Source: Panax quinquefolius
Lineage: Eukaryota; Streptophyta; Magnoliopsida; Apiales; Araliaceae
Reading direction: 5' to 3'
Length of the DNA stretch: 64,000 nt
Assembly (NCBI GenBank): GCA_020205615.1
Contig: CM035165.1
Coordinates: 84,134,005-84,198,004, forward strand
Under the pieces are notes generated by a model. That model did not search any database. It was not told the origin of the DNA and saw only the letters and a list, made by a program, of their open reading frames with translations. This document shows positions 1-12,303 of this stretch, piece by piece (the first letter of the stretch is position 1; each line of letters starts with the position of its first letter). Both the position numbers and the translations under genes were made by a program.

Positions 1-2566
1 TATGTATGCTTTGAAGTGTTGCAGTAAGTCTGGTTTAAGAATTAGCAATACCTATGCTGAGGCTCTGCAGAAGCAGAGCCATCTATATTTGCCTCAGAAC
101 GAAGTGGCGCGACCGCGCCACTTCTATAGCTTTATACCGCGCGACCACGTGGGATGACTTTCTCAGATTCTGCTATAGTGATTCAGTGTTATGCTAGACA
201 TGTTAACATGCCTATAGATGACCCTAACATATAAAATAATGTTGCTTAATATATAGTAAGACTTGGTAACTTGGTTTGGTGTGCGTATTCAAAGAAATAC
301 AAGAGTTGGAAACTAGTTTTGATAAACCTTTTTGCAAAATATGTTCTGACCTTAGTTGTGAGTGTATTAGGTTCTGATATGCATTAAAAAGTGACCAATA
401 TATTAATTTACATTGTTGGAGATGGTATAGTGTATTCAAGCATGATTTAAAATGAAAATGCAAGTAAAAGACCATAATAGCTATGGGTAAATGAACTAAG
501 TGTACACAAAGTTTTTAAACTTCAAAACATGCTTATGGGATTTATGATGTGATTATGAACGCATGATTTAGTCTATGTGAACTTATCTTGCATGCCTAAA
601 ATAAGTTTTACTAATGGAGGCTTAAAGTTTTAAAAACAAACTTGATAAACTATATACCCCTTTGAGTTGGGAATTTGTAAGCGTGACTATGTGTTCCAGC
701 TATATGTATGTGAAAATGTGATGTATAGTAAGTTAAGTGGCTTTGTATGCTTAGTGGCTTAACATGAGGTTATCAAAGGAAATCTTAGGAATGAAAAGCT
801 ATTTTTTGATAATAGATGTGTCATAAGTATTCTAAAATTGGCCATCATGAGTAGGTATGTATATCTATGAATGTGATTAACATGAATGTCTAACTAGACA
901 TGTGCATTTAAAAATGGAATATGACAAGTCTTGAATAAATGAAAATGGAAAAAGACCTATGTTAATGTTTTGATGTAAGGTCAAACCTAGTTATTCATAT
1001 AATAACATGTGTGTTGTGCATGATTATTCATATATGTGCAAGACGGGTGTGCACTGATCTTCTGCAGAAACAACGATGTCTTGGTTTACACGGGAGAAGC
1101 GGTAGCAATTGCATACTCCTTAATACAAACTAAAGCATTGGTCATGATCTATGATAGGAATAGTTTCAGTAAATGGTTTGAAGGTGTTTGTATGCTTGTA
1201 TTGTTACTCTTACATGTATTATATGACTAGTGAAAATCTAATATGTTAAGAAGCATGTTAAATGATTGAATTGAATGTTTAATGAAGTGATTAGGAACTT
1301 TCAAAGTGATAAGTCCAAAAGATATTTGCGAACTATAAAGCAATTATTAGAAACTGTATTGTTAACTTTGTAATGTCTTATAAACTGATGTGGTGATATA
1401 AGTACAAGGTATATGTAAAGAGTATTCAACTAACTTAGACGTTTATGTATGCATTTAAACTTATATATCATGTATGAGCATATGTTACTAATGAATATCC
1501 TTTACGCATATTATATTATGTTAGGATTCGAAAGAGTATTGATAAGCTTTACTTTGGAAAACTACGCTTGAGGCAAGTACTCGAACCTTACTCTTTATTG
1601 AGCATTATTTGAACTTGTGCAATTATTGATCGTACAAGTATATCTTTGAATGAATAATATTTCGTAATAAAATTTCAAACTTTGATTCGAATGATAATTG
1701 TTCATATATATATATATTGTGAAAGAAACTGTCTAAGCCATTGATTCGGCTAGACTATTGATAGTTGATCAAAAGCTATCCAAACCAAATTAACTTGGTG
1801 TGGACTCTTATAACTGAGAAGAAGAACCCTCTTAGTAGGGAATTATATATTATCGGGGAACCGACGTGCGCACATGAGAAAGACTAAATATTATGCATGG
1901 CATAGGGTACTTTAGGCTGATCACCTATTGTACTCTTTTTGTAGAATTATAAGTAGTATCACTGTTAATTCTTAGAGAAGTTCACAGTCCTTAGTGACTG
2001 CTCAGTATTCATTACTTTGAAATCTTGAAATTGCTTAACCATTGAATATTATTGATACTTTCTGTCCATAGCGACTATTGTTGATAATCATTGATACTTT
2101 TTGCTATCTTGAACTATCATTATTGATATACCCTTGAGAAATTTAAAATCATATTGATTACCCTGTTGCTATATTACTTGCTGGGCAAAATTGTTGCTCA
2201 TCCTTGATTTCCATAAAACTTTCAGTGAAGGTATAACGTGGTGAACCCTCTGGTAAGGAAAAGGCTTTGGAGTAGTTATTTATATGATGCTAGTGACGTA
2301 CTATTATTTGGTTATAGAAGAATTTATTAAGCTATGTTTAAGTTAAGTGGTATTATATTATGTATCAGTTATGTCCAAATGATGTTTAATTATGATTAAG
2401 TTATGTAAGAGAAGTTTAAGTTACGAACCCTTGTGACAAGAATAATTATGTTATAACAATGTAATTTATTCTATTATTCTGCTGTGTGAGATGTTGATTT
2501 ATTATTAGAGTTATTACGTGACAACCAAATTTGAGACAAGTGTGGTCTAAATTTGGGGGCGTCACA
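1..2566 (+). repeat. 5' LTR of element A (3' part; start not seen)
   Basis: Ends in the LTR-style terminus ggggcgtcaca, the same ending as A's 3' LTR at 9198. It holds two perfect hairpins (61-80 and 101-124) and three stem-loops found in other LTRs of the window: GTCTA.../...TAGAC at 1731-1755, CCAA.../...TTGG at 1785-1798 and GGGCAA.../...TTGCTC at 2183-2199. The part after the GC-rich cassette is about 1.5 kb longer than in the 3' LTR, so extra sequence probably lies between about 220 and 1500. No convincing ORF is present. Confidence 0.7.
61..124. repeat. Two perfect GC-rich hairpins in LTR A
   Basis: 61-80 has 8-bp arms (GGCTCTGC/GCAGAGCC) around a 4-nt loop. 101-124 has 10-bp arms (GAAGTGGCGC/GCGCCACTTC) around GACC. 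Both are seen directly, and both lie in otherwise AT-rich LTR sequence. Confidence 0.9.
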
Positions 2567-3393
2567 GAGAAGGTGTTTGAGTTTTCTAAGGTTACAGAGG
2601 ATCAAAAGACTACTTTTGCTACCTCTATACTGAAAGCAGAAGTAAGCTATTGGTGGAAAGCTAATAAGTGCCAAGGAGGACAGAAAGTCATTCCATGGGA
2701 AAGATTCAAGGAGATGTTTTTCGAAACTTATTTTCTGCCAAGCATGAAGAATCAGATGGAGGTTCAGTTTTTAACTCAAGTAGTGAACGATGTCAGTATC
2801 TGAGTATGCCGTAAGATTTAACGAGCTGGCACAATTTGTACCATACTAAGTTAATACTAACGAGAGAAAAACAAGAAGGTTTGAACAAGGACTAAAACCT
2901 TGGCTCTACTATCGGGTTTCAATGTTTCAATTAAACTCATTCACAATAGTGTTGGAAAAGGCAATCATTGCAGAGGGTGGAAGTGAAGCCCTAACCAAGT
3001 ATATATAATCAAGAGCAGAAGAAGAAAAAGAAAGGTGAAGGTGAGCATAAGGCAGGAGGTAGTCATGGTTGCAATACTCAGAAGAAGAAGTGGAAGGATA
3101 ATACCAATGTTGGGAATCAACAAGGGAATTCGAAGAAGAAGGTGGAGGCGTGTAGTAACTGTGGAAATAATCACGTGAAAGTTTGCATGAAAGGGAAGTG
3201 GGCATGTTACAACTGTGGTTTTGAGGGTCATATCGCAACGAATTGCCCTAGTCTGAAGAAGGGTGCATGTTTCACATATGGATCAAAGGAGAACTTAGCT
3301 CGAGATTGTCGAAAGAAAATGACTGGAGGAGTGACCGAAAATAGAGGAAGCAACAACAGTGGCAAGCTCAGCGCCGCCGACCCGACCAACTGA
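2567..3393 (+). pseudogene. gag: Gag relic of element A
   Basis: The retrotransposon Gag domain is recognisable (tryptophan-rich YWW motif near 2650, FEQGLKPW motif near 2880). It is followed by a basic linker and zinc knuckles at 3142-3393. The first CCHC knuckle (CYNCGFEGHIATNC) is intact; the second has lost a Cys (to Tyr) and the His (to Asn). Frames change near 2790 and 3010, with in-frame stops between. The first ~90 codons, start codon, leader and primer-binding site are missing: LTR sequence joins mid-gag at 2566/2567. In life this protein would form the particle and bind the RNA genome. Confidence 0.85.
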
Positions 3394-3817
3394 TCGAACG
3401 TTCAACATGACCATGCAAGATGATGTGCAATCAAATGATGTGGTATCAGGTATCATTCCGATCAATGATATAAATGCCTATGTATTATTTGATTCGGGTG
3501 ATACTTGTTCATTTATATTCTATTAATTTGCTAGGAAGTTAAATTTGCCTCGAGAAAAATTAGAATATCCCATGAACATAGAAATTGTGAATTCGCTGTT
3601 AAGTTTATGCATAAGAATTGTCGTATGGATATTAGATGCCATGAAATGTTAGGGGATTTAATTCCAATTCAACTTGGGGAGTTAGATGTCATTCTAGGAA
3701 TGGATTGGTTATTAACCATGGAGCGATGATTGATTATTAGAGGAATTGTATAAACCTTATGACTCCGAAGAAGTCAAAGGTAGTATTTTATGGCAGCAAG
3801 TCACCTAGACAATCGAG
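3394..3817 (+). pseudogene. Aspartic protease relic of element A
   Basis: A retropepsin-like region follows gag. The active-site neighbourhood reads LFDSGDT (near 3488), keeping DSG, and the downstream ILGMDWL-type block appears near 3690. Several stops and at least two frame changes break it. Its role in a live element is to cut the Gag-Pol polyprotein. Confidence 0.75.
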
Positions 3818-5232
3818 TTGTCTGACGATGTTACAGGCCAAGAAGTTATTGAGAAAATAAGTATGGGAGACTTAGCTTACATAATAGATAGTCAGACGGT
3901 GGGAGCTATGCTGGAGGATATACTAGTTGTTAAAGAGTTTGCGGACATGTTTTTGGGCGATTTTCCAGGACTTCTGCCAGACACAGAACTAGAATCCGTA
4001 GTTAATTTAGTGTCGGGAACAACTCATGTATCCAAAAGCCCCGTATAGAATGGCTCCAGCTGAAATGAAGGAGTTGATGGTTCAATTGTATGAGTTATTG
4101 GATAAGAAGTATATCCAGCCGAGTGTGTCGTCATGGGGAGCACCGGTGTTGTTCGTTAAGAAGAAGGATGGATCGTTTTGATTTTGTATCGATTATAGAG
4201 AGTTGAACAAGGTCACCATTAAAAACAAGTATTTGTTACCAAGGATCGAAGACCTTTTTGATCAATTTAAAGGTGTAAAATATTTCTCAAAAATAGATTT
4301 GAGACGTGGATACCATCAGTTAAAGGTCAGAAAGAAGGATGTACTGAAGACAACATTCAGAACTCGTTATGGTCATTATGAGTTTTTGGTGATGCCGTTT
4401 GGATTAACAAATGCACCTGCAATATTTATGGATTTCATGAACAGGGTGTTTAAACCATATCTGGATAAATTCATGGTGCTATTTATTGATGATATTTTGG
4501 TTTATTCAAAAAACTAAGAAGAGCATGTAGAACATTTGAGAATAACATTTGAAACATTAAGGAGAAAAAATTTGTACGCAAAATTTTCCAAATGTGAATT
4601 CTGGTAGGAGCGTGTACAATTTTTAGGTTATGTAATTGATAAAGACGGGATTTCGGTAGATCCTGCAAAATTAGAAGCTGTAATAAATTGGGAACAACCG
4701 AAGACGCCAACGAAGGTGAGGAGTTTTTTAGGGCTAGAAGGTTATTTTCGCCGATTTATCCTGGATTTCTCCAAGATAGTAACTCCGTTGACTAATTTGA
4801 CAAGGAAAGCGGTGAAGTTCGTATGGACAGAGAAGTACGGGGAGATTTTTCAAAAATTAAAGATAAGGTTGAGTATAGCACATGTGTTATCTCTAGCAGA
4901 TGATACGGGAAATTTTATGGTGTATAGCGACGCATCACACAAGGGACTAGGCTGTGTGCTTATGCAAAATGGGTAGGTCATTTTGTATGCATCACGCCAG
5001 TTGAAAGAATATGAAAAAGGATGCCCGACCCATGAGCTGGAGTTGGTCGCGGTAGTTTTTGCTCTGAAGATTTGGATGCATTATTTTTATGGAAAGAAAC
5101 GTGTGATATATACAGACCATAAAAGTCCAAAGTATATCTTCACACAAAAGGAGTTGAATATACGGTAAAGGCATTGGTTAGAGTTGTTCAAAGACTGATT
5201 GCGAAATTATATACCATCCGGGAAAGGCAAAT
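3818..5232 (+). pseudogene. Reverse transcriptase-RNase H relic of element A
   Basis: The RT core runs in one frame at 4203-4517, with [10 protein letters not shown], the [12 protein letters not shown] block, [10 protein letters not shown] and the catalytic FIDDILVYS motif. It stops just after that motif. The thumb and connection follow with another stop near 4605. The RNase H domain (4900-5170) shows [12 protein letters not shown] and [10 protein letters not shown] and is cut by stops at about 4975 and 5166. The two active-site Asp of FIDD are kept, but the reading frame is not. Confidence 0.88.
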
Positions 5233-6200
5233 ATGGTTGTCGACGCCTTAAGTAAAAAAAATCGTGAGGATTTGTCAATTTTAACAGCTCGGGAAAAGTT
5301 AATAGCAGAGACGATAAAATTGGAATTAGAGGTGAAGTATCTGAATGAGTCGGAGGAAAAGTTATTCCAAATGAAAAATCTTTCGACTTTAGTGGACAGA
5401 GTACAAGAAGCTCAACTTCAAGATGAAGAGTGTGAGAGAATAAGGGTAAGAGTGGTCGAATGGGAGGATGTTAAATTCAATATTGATGCGGAAGAGTTAT
5501 TGAGGTTTGAAAGAAGAATTGGGTTCCGTTAGTATTGGAAGTTAGAGAGGAAATATTTTATGAGGCTCATAATTCGAGGTATTCGATTCACCCTGGGAGC
5601 ACAAAAATGTATTAAGACCTTCGTCAACATTTTTGGTGGCCGAATATGAAACGAGAGGTTGCAAAATGTGTTGCAAAGTGCCTAACTTGTCAGAAGATTA
5701 AAGCGAAACATCAAAGGCCAAGTGGTCTATTACAACCATTGGAGATACCATAATGGAAGTGGGAGCATATTGAGATGGATTTCGCGGTGGGTCTTCCAAC
5801 TACTCAAAAAGGTTATGACACAATATGGTTCATCGTGGACCGACTGAAAAAATTAGCACATTTTTTGCCGATTAAGATTAGATTAAAGTTAGATCAACGG
5901 GCAAAGTTATATGTCAAAGAAATTGTTTCAAGGCACGGTTTACTGGTATCGATCGTGTCAGATCGAGATCCGTATTTCACATCAAATTTCTGGAAGAGTC
6001 TGCAAGAGCGTATGGGAACGCAGCTGAGACTGAGCACATCATATCATCTTCAAACTAATGGGTAGAGCAAAAGGACAATTCATACATTAGAGGACATGCT
6101 TGCGTCATGGATTTTAAAGGGAATTGGGATGACCACCTACCTTTAGCAGAGTTTACTTATAATAATAGTTACCACACGAGTATTGGCATGCCGCCTTATG
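5233..6200 (+). pseudogene. Integrase relic of element A
   Basis: A linker ORF (5233-5532) leads to the HHCC zinc-binding region (CVAKCLTCQ near 5670) and the catalytic core at 5775-6065. The two core Asp are visible (EMDFAVGLP and VSDRDP). At the usual QSER glutamate site a stop is followed by SKR, so the third catalytic residue is lost. More stops follow in the DDE C-terminal half. Confidence 0.85.
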
Positions 6201-6810
6201 AAGCATTGTACGGAAGGAAGTGTTGGACTCCATTGTGCTGGAATGAGGTAGAAAAATGTCAGTTATTGGGACCATAATTGTTAAAATTGACTTCGGAAAT
6301 TGTCTAAGTAATAAGAGCGAGATTAGTAGCTGCTCAAGACAGACAGAAGAAATATGCAGATCAGCGTCGGCAGAAGTGAGAGTTTGATGTTGGAAGTTAC
6401 GTGTTCTTAAAAGTATCTCCTGGAAGAGGAAGATAAAATTTGGAAAAAAAGGGAAAGTTGAGTCCGAGATTTGTTGGACCTTTTGAAGTGCTAAGAAGAT
6501 TAGGTGAAGTGGCTTATGAGGTAGCGTTACCTCTTAAGTTAGATCACATTCATAATGTGTTTCTTGCTTCGGTATTTTGACCTTACAAACCAGATTACAA
6601 GCATGTTAAAGAATATGAACCCTTACATGTTGAAAAAGATTTAACGTATGAAGAAGTTCTAATACAGATAGTGGATATGAAAGAGCAAGTTTTCAGGAAC
6701 AAAGTTATATCATCTGTAAAAGTAATATGGAGAAACCATAATACTAAAGAAGCTGTGTGAGAACTTGAAGATAAAATGAGAAAAGAGTTATCCTCAACTT
6801 TTTGTTTAAT
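6201..6810 (+). pseudogene. Integrase C-terminus with chromodomain, element A
   Basis: Degenerate sequence matching the GPFEVLRR / HNVFxxSVLRPY region (6478-6590). It continues into a chromodomain-like tail with QIVDMKEQVFRNKV and VKVIWRNHN (6660-6745), broken by a stop where relatives have a Trp codon (6758). Chromodomains of this clade direct insertion to heterochromatin (family knowledge). Confidence 0.8.
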
Positions 6811-6856
6811 CTTGTATTCTGATTTTGGGGACAAAATCCTTATAAGAAGGTAAGAA

Positions 6857-9198
6857 TTTAACAATTATAATTTTGCAGAAAGAGTTATAAATATTTATAG
6901 AATTAAATAAATATTTTGGTGAGAATTCAATTTCAAATAATTTATTTGGTGTATTTATGTTTCCCAAATATATGATATATTTTAGTGCATAATTTTAGTA
7001 CGCTAATGGATTAAAAATATAATTAATCCAATTAATAGGATTAAATTTGATTTAATTAATAAATGGCAGAATGGAATTTATTAAATTAATTAAGGTCCGA
7101 GTGTAGGGAATAAAATATTCCAAATATGTGGAAATTAAATGTCTAATTTAATTTCTTAATAAACCCAATTTAAGTTCAAATTAAAAATAAAAATTAGAGT
7201 AATGGGTGGATAAATGGGGTATAACTATCTGTATTTGAGAAGTATTAACTAGATATGATAGGGGAAGTGAAAAGGCTAAATAATATAGTAGGCAATTAAA
7301 AATACATTGACCAATAGAAATTAAGCAAGGTTTTTTCAGTTCAATAAGGAGGGAGAGTGGAGGAGACTTGCAGAGGGAAAAATAATAATAATAAACCTTG
7401 AAACGTATCTGAGCTCTTCCAAAGGGATTCGACCTTCCATTCCTTAACCGCTCGGTTAATCAATTACAAGTATATTACTCTCATTTCCTTATTATTCCAT
7501 TTCGTTAAGAAGAAATCCAGTAGAGAGAAAATTGAGAGAACTAAGAGAGAGAAAGAGCGTCAATGGGTCTCCTGTGAAGTACGGAGAAAACTTTGGAGAT
7601 CAAGGAGAAGAAGGAAGGGTTAATCAAACATTCTCCACCATCTAACTAGGCTAAAGAAGATTTAAGAGGTAAGAAAGACACTTCAAAACTTCTAATTCCT
7701 ATTTCTTAAGTTTTGCTCTATTAGAAGTTGTTTGGTTAAATGAGTTGGAGAAGAGATCAAATTATGTGATTTCAATCAATTAATAATCTGATTTATGTCA
7801 TTTATAATTGAAATTAGAGTAATCAAATTCGAATTTGTGTGTAAAAGAGAAAGAAATAGACTTTAGAGTAATTTTAGATATTTTGGGTCTATTTTAGAGA
7901 ATAAATTATTTCTAATCTTATATTTAAATTCTTGAATTGATGGTTGTATGTTATATATCTCTAAAATGCTAAAACAATCCAGTTTAAATGAATCAAATTG
8001 AACTTAAAATGAATTTGTGGTAAAGGATTCCGTAAAACATGTTAAAATAAGAAAATATAACATGAATACTGAATTTGGGTTATTTAAATGGTTGGATATA
8101 ATTCCTGTAATGTAAAAATTGTTCTGCAAAGTTGTAGTTCAGTTTGTAGCGAGTTTGTAGAATTGTAAACTATCTGATTTGGTCCATAAATGAATAAGAT
8201 ACAAAGTTTGGCCGAAAACAAAGTATGAAATGAAGCTGGAAAACTAATTCTGCAAGTGGGTGTTATCGCGCCGTGATCCAGGCTTAATTGGGTGCAGTTA
8301 CGCTAGTAATAAGGCCAAATATGGTGCGGTCGCGCTGGTGGAAGATAAGGCCCAATAATGAGATTTTAAATATACAAATTGGGAGATGTTTAACTTAACT
8401 TATTCTAATGAACATGATGAGGTGTTAAGTGTGTAAAAAGACGTAATAATATGTCATAATCACATTAAAGAATGATGGGTCATAGAATGGACTTAGTGTA
8501 AGAGGCTAGTGAAATTTTTTTCATAGCTAATCAATGTATTATCATGAATTAAATGTGTAGGATATTTAAAGGACATGTATCATAACTTTGTAGCAGACGC
8601 TCAAGGCAAGTTTCCTAACTTTTGCTTATATTTCAATATTGAGCAAAATTTTCTATTCTATATTATTCTGTGGTCTAGTGACCCTCAGTGTATACATTTG
8701 AATTCAACATCTATGATTCGACTTAGAGAATTAATTATCTCATTGATTTCCAAGTTCTTAACTTATAGATGGATCTGTTCCAATAAGGGACTTTTCATTC
8801 AGTTGATGAATAAACATTTGCTTCTTTCACGAGTCATTTATTTTATATCATTATACTTGTGGGCAAATTGATTGCTCGCCCTTGCATAACCATTTCAGCT
8901 AAGGTCGAGGAACCTGAGAAGCCTTTTTTGATCAAAGGCAAGGGCAAAATGCATGAGTAGATGATTTTTAGTTTATATTTATTCATATTGAGTTATGTAA
9001 TGGATTTAATTACTATTTTGCAATTGTGATGTAATAAAGGTTAGATGACCTGATATATGTTTATGTAGGTAAACTTTTAATAAGGATTATTATATATGAT
9101 GTTATTATCTTAATTAATGGGTAGTTTAGATTTTATATGTGATTGATCTGTGAGAACTGAATTTGTGGGTTAAGGTACCTGGATTTGAGGGCGTCACA
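6857..9198 (+). repeat. 3' LTR of element A
   Basis: Begins after the polypurine-like run at about 6830-6850 with TTTAACA where related LTRs have TGTAACA, and ends ggcgtcaca. A GC-rich cassette lies at 8262-8345, and the GGGCAA.../...TTGCTC stem-loop at 8861-8877. No gene is seen in it. Confidence 0.75.
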
Positions 9199-9520
9199 TA
9201 TACTGCAATACTAAGAAATTGTATTTGAACCAAAAAGTGTAAATTGACCATAAAATATGGATCGTTTGTGGTGTTATTAGACCCCATTAAATTATTCATG
9301 GCCTTACAATATTATGTCATGACCCCACGGATAAAAATCCTGACTTCGTCCTTGATATACGTCACACGTGAAAGATCACTTATCTTTGGATTCGACATAA
9401 GTGTGAAAAGAATTTTTTTTATATGTGTGTGGTTGTTTCAAGTGCAATGTGACCTACGGAGAATTAAGGATACCTTACCTAACTCACATTTTTAAATAGA
9501 AAAAAGGATGTATAGAAAAA
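9199..9520. other. Unassigned spacer
   Basis: AT-rich sequence between the end of LTR A and the MULE-like block. It has no LTR features, no RNA gene and no ORF with recognisable protein similarity. An open frame at 9244-9495 has no family signature. Confidence 0.5.
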
Positions 9521-9845
9521 ACAATGGGAAAAAGCACATTTACCTCACTGTGGTTGTAGTATTTTAAGTAATTAGTCATTGTGCTTTTAAAATATTCAAT
9601 TAGCCCATTGTACTTTTTAAAAATGTTCAATCAAGTAATTCCGTCCAATTTCTTGGACGGACGTCAAATAATTACACATGTGGCATTGAAAAAAAAAATC
9701 AAAAATTCATTATTTTCTAATGTGGCAACACAAAAAAATAATAAATTAAAATCATTGATTATGTGGCAAAAATAATTAAAATAATAATAAAATTAAAATA
9801 AATATTTTAATTCATTTTTTAATAATTTTTTCCTTTCCTATTTTC
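9521..9845. mobile_element. Possible MULE-type terminal region
   Basis: The block starts ggaaaaagcacatttacctcac and contains an 8-bp hairpin CCGTCCAA/TTGGACGG (9641-9660) and three ATGTGGCA-like repeats (about 9679, 9719, 9760). This style resembles terminal regions of plant Mutator-like elements, from memory only. The other terminus and target duplication are not visible because element B starts at 10155. Confidence 0.3.
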
Positions 9846-9910
9846 TTTCTCCTTCAAAATGAATACATTATTTATCCTCATTTTTTCCCTAATTAATTCA
9901 AACTCAAACC

Positions 9911-10150
9911 CTACTGTTCATCTTCTTCCTCACAAATCTGGAATCCGTCGACCCAACACCACCAGTCGCCTACCCAAAGCCATAGAATCCAGCCAGAATC
10001 AAACTTCCCTGATCCATATTTCCTTTTCTTCGCTAATTCCTGATAATGTCTTCTTATAAATTGGATATGAAAACCCGACGATGCTTGATTAAAAGAGAAG
10101 GTATTGCCACATGGTGATGAGCCTTTTCTAAATCCCCCTTTAGAACTCAT
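9911..10150 (-). other. Small open frame of unknown origin, cut by element B
   Basis: A - strand frame starts with ATG at 10150 (MSSKGGFRKGSSPC...) and runs about 80 codons to 9911, ending in an acidic tail. No known domain was recognised. Codon use looks less AT-biased than the flanks, so it could be a captured gene fragment inside the MULE-like block. B's LTR begins five bases upstream of this ATG. Confidence 0.3.
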
Positions 10151-10154
10151 TTTC

Positions 10155-12260
10155 TGTGACACCCCCAAATCCCGGTACTTCATTACCTCAAGATTTGGTT
10201 TTCACTTAAATAAAACAATCATTTAATACTACCTAATCATGATATAATTGAATAAATAAACCTGCCCATACAGGATTACATTAAATAAAATCTCCCAGGT
10301 TATCTAACCTTTACAACAATCACTCATGCAGAAAATTAAATAAACTTCATTACAATCTTTAAACCAAAGTCTGATAATAAAACTATCAAAACTATTACAA
10401 GTCTTCAGTACTTGTTTATCTTTCCCTTTCCCTTACTGGTGCTAGGTACGTCACCCTTTTCAGCTTTAGCTGTAAGAAATTTTATAGGCAAGAGTGAGCA
10501 AACAAGGCTCACTTGGAATAACAATAAATAGAACTTTAACCTTTACATCACTTGCTAAATACTAGGCTTAATAGAACTGAACAATATGTTCTATTAACAT
10601 TCCATAAATCATAACATTCACTGAGGGTTTAATGACCACAAACCATGTCCATAGTTATAAGTAAACTTTCAACTTTAACTATAACAGTTATACGACTGCA
10701 AGGACTCAAAGGTACTTAGGGGGATCAATCCTTCATACATGTATTGTATACAAACATTTCAGCACAAAGTATAAAACTAAGTGCAACCCCTAATAATAGG
10801 GTTGTTCATCTCAGTATTTAGAGTACAAGTCCGCACCAAAGTCAGTTTGGTTTGGATACACTTCAAGGTAATTTGGAATTCAATGGACATCAACTAAGGA
10901 GTAGTTGAATAAAAGATAATAACATTATGTTATTGAATAATCATAACTGAATAAACATTTCATTCTAAGTTTATGCTTTAGGAATAATCTAATAGCATAA
11001 AAATGGAATAATTTATCATACATTGCTTTGAACAACATTAAGCTAAGGTTACATCTTAGAATTTAATATTAAGCATGCATAACAAATAATAACTTTGAGC
11101 GAAAGAAATTGTTCAATGAGAATAAAAGATATTTGCATGCTAATATAACAAGTTTAGATTTAGGAAAAACTTGCATAATCATAACAAACTAACTCAACGA
11201 AGGTATGGAGTTAGAAGATTTACTCAATTTAAACAATAGATTTAGAAACTTGCATAACGAAGATTTAGGATAAGAAAACTTGCTCAACTATTATAAAAGT
11301 AGAGTTAAAGAACTTGCCTTGCACGTAGATTAAACCGTTAATAACCAAATCACAATACCCTATATACATATGTTAACATGACATGATCAGTCATAATCAA
11401 CATTACATCACGTATGGTTTAAATGTCTAACCATGTAATCAAATTATATTCCTAAACGATAATAAACTCGTTAGGTATTAACACCATGTTTGTTCAACAC
11501 ATTACAATACTATAATAACATAATTATTTGGTCATATAGCATTACAACTAAAATTTTGGACTTACATGCAGAGGCGTAAATCATTTGAGAACATTACGCT
11601 AAGTGGCGTATGGCTATTTCTACTATTTTGAACTGGTAGTATGTATTGCTTGTGATGTAAGTAACCCGGTGTGAGAGTTATATAGGGGACTCGAGGATGC
11701 GGTAGCGAAGTTTCGTCTTGCTCTCATTTGTCTTGACGATCACGACCAAATCTGGTCTTGGACATTTGATTTTGGCGCTAAGGCGCGAGACTTGATCTTT
11801 GGGCGTGGATTTTGGTATTTGGTATTTGAAACTCATGAGAACCAAACCAGAAGAACAGAATAAAGAATTTTTTGTCCACTCAACACTGCTAACATCTAAA
11901 TTTGACATATATAAATTACACATAAATGTTAACAATCATCTATAAACCAATTATCAACAATTTAAACAACGATTTTAGAAAACTTAATTCTTTGAAAACA
12001 CTATTTTACATCAAAACTCCATTGTTGATATTTCTTGATACAGTGATTGTAATTCCATGTTTATAACCAAATTAATTCCTTTGAAATATAAACATACCAA
12101 CATATAAACCCATTAACATGCATAGTCCAATTTCTCAATTAGCATACACGAATTTTTATTATCATACACGATCACAGTTCATGTATAAATATATTTACTA
12201 TAAAACCATTTCTTGTACACGAAATTTAGCATACCATCTTATCTATATAATAAGCATACA

Positions 12261-12303
<43 letters not shown>

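Larger units (their letters stand above)
1..9198 (+). mobile_element. Element A: degenerate Ty3/gypsy (Tekay-like chromovirus)
   Basis: An old LTR retrotransposon read left to right: partial 5' LTR (to 2566), gag, protease, RT, RNase H, integrase with chromodomain, and 3' LTR (about 6857-9198). Domain order PR-RT-RH-INT and the terminal chromodomain place it among chromoviruses. Every domain carries stops or frameshifts, so it is dead. The 5' LTR fragment and the 3' LTR align only loosely, so this is an ancient insertion or a recombinant of two copies. The left end lies outside the window or is eroded; no target duplication can be checked. Confidence 0.85.

Noticed and set aside
1036..1230. 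Small ORF in LTR A.
   Set aside because: No domain, signal or conservation in the 3' LTR; length is expected by chance.
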